Part shown: piece by piece, positions 59,701 through 64,000 of the stretch | How positions within the stretch are numbered: the first letter of the stretch is position 1 | How the letters are laid out: every line of letters begins with the position of its first letter | Source: Eriocheir sinensis | Taxonomy: Eukaryota > Arthropoda > Malacostraca > Decapoda > Varunidae | Direction: 5' to 3' | DNA: 64,000 nt | Assembly (NCBI RefSeq): GCF_024679095.1 | Contig: NW_026111750.1 | Coordinates: forward strand, 284,501-348,500 | The notes under the pieces: model-generated | Database searches by the model: none | Told to the model about the DNA's origin: nothing | The model's input: the letters and a program-made list of their open reading frames with translations, nothing else | Made by a program: the position numbers and the translations under genes

Positions 59701-62700
59701 GTGGCTGCTGCTCCTCCATCGTCGTGGCTGCTGCTCCCTCCATCGTCGTGGCTGCTGCTCCTCCATCGTCGTGGCTGCTGCTCCTCCCTCATCGTCTGCT
59801 GCTCCTCCATCGTCGTGGCTGCTGCTCCTCCATCATCGTGGCTGCTGCTCCTCCATCGTCATGGCTGCTGCTCCATCGTCGTGGCTGCTTCTCCCTCCAT
59901 CGTCGAGGCAGCTGCTCCTCCATCGTCATGGCTGCTGCTCCCTCCATCGTCATGGCTGCTGCTCCATCGTCGTAGCTGCTGCTCCTCCATCGTCGTGCTG
60001 CTGCTCCCTCCATCGTCATGCTGCTGCTCCCTCCATCGTCGTGGCTGCTGCTCCTCCATCGTCGTAGCTGCTGCTCCTCCGTCGTCATGGCTGCTGCTCC
60101 CTCCATCATCATGCTGCTCCCTCCATCGTCGTGGCTGCTGCTCCCTCCATCGTCGTAGCTGCTGCTCCTCCATCGTCATGGCTGCTCCCTCCATCATCGT
60201 GGCTGCTGCTCCCTCCATCGTCGTGGCTGCTGCTCCTCCATCGTCGTGCTGCTGCTCCCTCCGTCGTCATAGCTGCTGCTCCCTCCATCGTCGTGGCTGC
60301 TGCTCCCTCCCTCGTCATGGCTGCTGCTCCCTCCATCGTCGTGGCTGCTGCTGCTCCCTCCATCATCGTGGCTGCTGCTCCCTCCGTCGTCGTAGCTGCT
60401 GCTCCTACATCGTCGTGGCTGATGCTCCCTCCATCGTCGTGGCTGCTTCTCCCTCGTCGTGGCTGCTGCTCCCTCCGTCGTCGTGGCTGCTGCTCCCTCC
60501 GTCGTCATGGCTGCTGCTCCCTCCGTCGTCGTGGCTGCTGCTCCCTCCATCGTCGTGGCTGCTGCTCCCTCCCTCGTCGTGGCTGCTGCTCCCTCCATCG
60601 TCGTGGCTGCTGCTCCCTCCATCGTCGTGGCTGCTGCTCCCTCCATCGTCGTGGCTGCTGCTCCCTCCCTCGTCATGGCTGCTGCTCCCTCCGTCGTCGT
60701 GGCTGCTGCTCCCTCCATCGTCGTGGCTGCTGCTCCCTCCGTCGTCGTGGCTGCTGCTCCCTCCATCGTCGTGGCTGCTGCTCCCTCCCTCGTCGTGGCT
60801 GCTGCTCCCTCCCTCGTTGTGGCTGCTGCTATTTCCCTCGTCGTGGCTGCTGCTCCCTCCCTCGTTGTGGCTGCTGCTCCCTCCATCGTCGTGGCTGCTG
60901 CTCCCTCCATCGTCGTGGCTGCTGCTCCCTAACTCGTCGTGGCTGCTGCTCTCTCCATCGTCGTGGCTGCTGCTCCTCCGTCGTCGTGGCTGCTGCTCCT
61001 CCATCGTCGTGGCTGCTGCTCCTCCATCATCGTGGCTGCTGCTCCTCCATCGTCGTGGCTGCTGCTCCCTCGTCGTGGCTGCTGCTCCTCCCTCGTCGTG
61101 GCTGCTCCCTCCATCGTCGTGGCTGCTGCTCCCTCCATCGTCGTGGCTGCTGCTCCTCCATCGTCATGGCTGCTGCTCCTCCGTCGTGGCTGCTGCTCCT
61201 CCATCGTCGTGGCTGCTGCTCCTCCATCGTCGTGGCTGCTGCTCCTCCATCGTCGTGGCTGCTGCTCCCTCCATCGTCGTGGCTGCTGCTCCTCCATCGT
61301 CGTGCTGCTGCTCCCTCCATCGTCGGCTGCTGCTCCCTCCATCGTCGTGGCTGCTGCTCCCTCCATCGTCGTGGCTGCTGCTCCTCCGTCGTCGTGGCTG
61401 CTGCTCCTCTCCATCGTCGTGGCTGCTGCTCCCTCCATCGTCGTGGCTGCTGCTCCCTCCAACGTCGTGGCTGCTGCTCCTCCATCGTCGTGGCTGCTGC
61501 TCCTCCATCGTCGTGGCTGCTGCTCCCTCCGTCGTCGTGGCTGCTACGCCCTCCATCGTCGTGGCTGCTGCTCCCTCCCTCGTCGTGGCTGCTGCTCCCT
61601 CCATCGTCGTGGCTGCTGTTCCTTCCATCGTCGTGGCTGCTGCTCCCTTCATCGTCGTGGCTGCTGCTCCTCCATCGTCGTGGCTGCTGCTCCCTCCATC
61701 GTCGTGGCTGCTGCTCCTCCATCGTCGTGGCTGCTGCTCCTCCATCGTCGTGGCTGCTGCTCCCTCGTCGTGGCTGCTGCTCCCTCCATCGTCATGGCTG
61801 CTGCTCCTCCCTCATCGTGGCTGCTGCTCCGTCCATCGTCGTGGCTGCTGCTCCCTCCCTCGTCGTGGCTGCTGCTCCTCCCTCGTCGTAGCTGCTGCTC
61901 CTCCATCGTCGTGGCTGCTGCTCCCTCCATCGTCGTGGCTGCTGTTCTCCCTCGTCGTGGCTGCTGCTCCCTCCATCGTCGTGGCTGCTGCTCCTCCATC
62001 GTCGTGGCTGCTGCTCCCTCCGTCGTCGTGGGTGCTGCTCCCTCCCTCGTCGTGGCTGCTGCTCCTCCATCGTCGTGGCTGCTGCTCCTCCATCGTCGTG
62101 GCTGCTGCTCCTCCATCGTCGTGGCTGCTGCTCCTCCTCGTCGTGGCTGCTGCTCCTCCATCATCGTAGCTGCTGCTCCTTCCATCGTCGTGGCTGCTGC
62201 TCCCTCCCTCGTCGTGGCTGCTGCTCCCTCCTCGTCGTGGCTGCTGCTCCTCCATCGTCGTGGCTGCTGCTCCTCCATCGTCGTGGCTGCTGCTCCTCCC
62301 TCGTCGTGGCTGCTGCTCCTCCCTCGTCGTGGCTGCTGCTCCTCCATCGTCGTGGCTGCTGCTCCCTCCATCGTCGTAGCTGCTGCTCCTCCATCGTCGT
62401 GGCTGCTGCTCCCTCGTCGTGGCTGCTGCTCCCTCCCTCGTCGTGGCTGCTGCTCCCTCCCTCGTCGTGGCTGCTACTCCCTCCCTCGTCGTGGCTGCTG
62501 CTCCCTCCATCGCCGTGGCTGCTGCTCTCTCCCTCGTCGTGGCTGCTGCTTCCTCCCTCGTCGTGGCTGCTGCTCCCTCCCTCGTCGTGGCTGCTGCTCC
62601 CTCCCTCGTCGTGGCTGCTGCTCCCTCGTCGTGGCTGCTGCTCCTCCCTCGTCGTGGCTGCTGCTCCCCTCGTCGTGGCTGCTGCTCCTCCCTCGTCGTG

Positions 62701-63430
62701 GCTGCTGCTCCCTCCATCGCCGTGGCTGCTGCTCCCCTCGTCGTGGCTGCTGCTCCTCCCTCGTCGTGGCTGCTGCTCCCTCGTCGTGGCTGCTGCTCCC
62801 TCGTCGTGGCTGCTCGCTCCCTCGTCGTGGCTGCTGCTCCCTCCATCGTCGTGGCTGCTGCTCCTCCCGTCGTCGTGGCTGCTGCTCCTCTCCTCGTCGT
62901 GGCTGCTGCTCCCTCCCGTCGTGGCTGCTGCTCCTCCCTCGTCGTGGCTGCTGCCCTCCCTCGTCGTGGCTGTTGCTTCCTCCCTCGTCGTGGCTGCTGC
63001 TCCCTCCATCGTCATGGCTGCTGCTCCTCCCTCGTCGTGGCTGCTGCTCCTCCTCGTCGTGGCTGCTGCTCCCTCAGTCGTCGTGGCTGCTGCTCCCTCC
63101 CTCGTCGTGGCTGCTGCTCCATCCCTCGTCGTGGCTGCTGCTCCCTCCCTCGTCGTGGCTGCAGCTCCATCCCTCGTCGTGGCTGCTGCTCCCTCCCTCG
63201 TCGTGGCTGCAGCTCCATCCCTCGTCGTGGCTGCTGCTCCCTCCCTCGTCGTGGCTGCTGCTCCCTCCCTCGTCGTGGCGGCAGCTCCTCCCTCGTCGTG
63301 GCTGCTGCTCCTCGTCGTGGCTGCTGCTCCTCCCTCGTCGTGGCTGCTGCTCTCCTCGTCGTGGCTGCTGCTCCCTCGTCGTGGCTGCTCCCTCCTCGTC
63401 GTGCTGCTCCTCTCGTCGTGGCTGCTGCTC
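56712..63430. repeat. 23/24-bp minisatellite array (6.7 kb)
   Basis: About 285 units of GGCTGCTGCTCC with an optional extra C, then TCCATCGTCGT. The 24-bp form (CTCCCTCC) keeps frame, the 23-bp form (CTCCTCC) shifts it, and together they leave long Ala/Val/Ser/Leu/Cys-rich frames open on the plus strand and Gln/Arg/Ser/Gly/Glu-rich ones on the minus strand. Variant types are regional: CATCATC-rich at about 57400-58800, CATCGTC-dominated at about 58900-60400, almost pure 24-bp units at about 60440-60960, and CCTCGTC-dominated from about 62400. Confidence 0.96.
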
Positions 63431-63600
63431 ACTCCATTATATGGAAATGCATATCACTCGACATGGCTGCTGCTCGACATTATACGTCGTGGCTGCATAT
63501 CACTCATCGTACATGCTGCTCCATCACACGACATTACATGAAAAACTATCCCTCGTCGTGCTGCTGAAAACATATCACACGACATTATATGCTGAAAACT
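63431..63600. other. Mosaic junction between two satellites
   Basis: Short pieces of the 23/24-bp unit (ATGGCTGCTGCT, CGTCGTGGCTGC, CATGCTGCTCC, CCCTCGTCGTGCTGCTG) alternate with pieces of the following 30-bp unit (ATTATATGGAAATGCATATCA, CATCACACGACATTACATG, AAAACATATCACACGAC). At least four switches occur in 170 bases. Confidence 0.85.
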
Positions 63601-64000
63601 ATCACACGACATTAAAGAAAACATATCACACGACATTATATGGAAATGAAACATATCACACGACATTATATGGAAATGAAACATATCACACGACATTATA
63701 TGAAAATGAAACATATCACACGACATTATATGGAAATGAAACATATCACACGACATTACATGAAAAGAAAACATATCACACGACATTACATGAAAAGAAA
63801 ACATATCACACGACATTACATGAAAATAAAACATATCACGACGAAAAGAAAACATATCACACGACATTACATGAAAAACATATCACACGACATTACATGA
63901 AAAGAAAACATATCACACGACATTATATGGAAATGAAACATATCACACGACATTACATGAAAATAAAACATATCACACGACATTACATGAAAAGAAAACA
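63601..64000. repeat. 30-bp satellite, running off the window
   Basis: About thirteen units of AAACATATCACACGACATTA and TATGGAAATG or CATGAAAAGA. The 30-bp period keeps one frame open (MKMKHITRHY repeated) on each strand. Two end variants (TATGGAAAT, CATGAAAA) alternate in groups. Confidence 0.95.

Noticed and set aside
56783..63567. Ala/Val/Ser/Leu- and Gln/Arg/Gly-rich frames up to about 1,070 residues
   Set aside because: These are direct translations of the 23/24-bp unit in different frames on both strands, with no non-repeat domain.
63454..63900. His/Met/Lys-rich frames with a 10-residue repeat
   Set aside because: The 30-bp satellite is a multiple of three without stops in one frame per strand; no gene signal.
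50812..64000. Telomere identity for the right end
   Set aside because: No TTAGG or TTAGGG-type array is present; the terminal repeat is a 30-bp satellite.

Overview
This 64 kb window is eukaryotic repeat-dominated DNA. I could not support any host protein-coding gene, tRNA, rRNA or CRISPR array. The retroelement types, long simple-sequence tracts and a tRNA-derived SINE point to an arthropod. A decapod crustacean (crab-like) is my best guess, from recalled resemblance of the SINE and LINE families rather than a database search. The setting looks like heterochromatin or a subtelomeric/pericentromeric repeat field.

Left part (1-26032): a satellite with a unit of about 118-136 bp occurs in eight blocks totalling about 10 kb, interrupted by inserted elements. 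The inserts are: a foldback, MITE-like element (1303-2244); three 5'-truncated copies of one jockey-type non-LTR retrotransposon (2872-4765 plus, 9247-11474 minus, 20370-22393 plus); a 3' fragment of a CR1/L2-like LINE (4766-6572 plus); a nearly full-length, decayed CR1-like LINE with ORF1 and ORF2 (13498-18094 minus); a Ty3-type LTR+gag fragment (18638-19750 plus); and two copies of a SINE (21260-21619 and 26033-26233, minus). Unidentified sequence and a compound CT/TA microsatellite lie at 6684-7828.

Middle (26234-35526): a small block of a 33-bp minisatellite, then a 9.07 kb Ty3/Gypsy (errantivirus-like) LTR retrotransposon on the minus strand with gag, protease, RT, RNase H, integrase and a fusion-protein-type env. 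Its 3' LTR is about 705 bp. Its 5' LTR is cut to 79 bp, identical to the matching part of the 3' LTR, and runs straight into the minisatellite. The coding frames carry several frameshifts.

Right part (35527-64000): about 28 kb of four different tandem-repeat families side by side. They are a 15.3 kb array of 33-bp units whose consensus has no T on the plus strand (open in all six frames); a 5.9 kb T-rich block with 28- and 31-bp units, a 120-bp conserved module in six copies and a 1.15 kb internal duplication; a 6.7 kb array of 23/24-bp units; and a 30-bp satellite running off the end, entered through a mosaic zone mixing both neighbours. The long open frames here are by-products of repeat composition.
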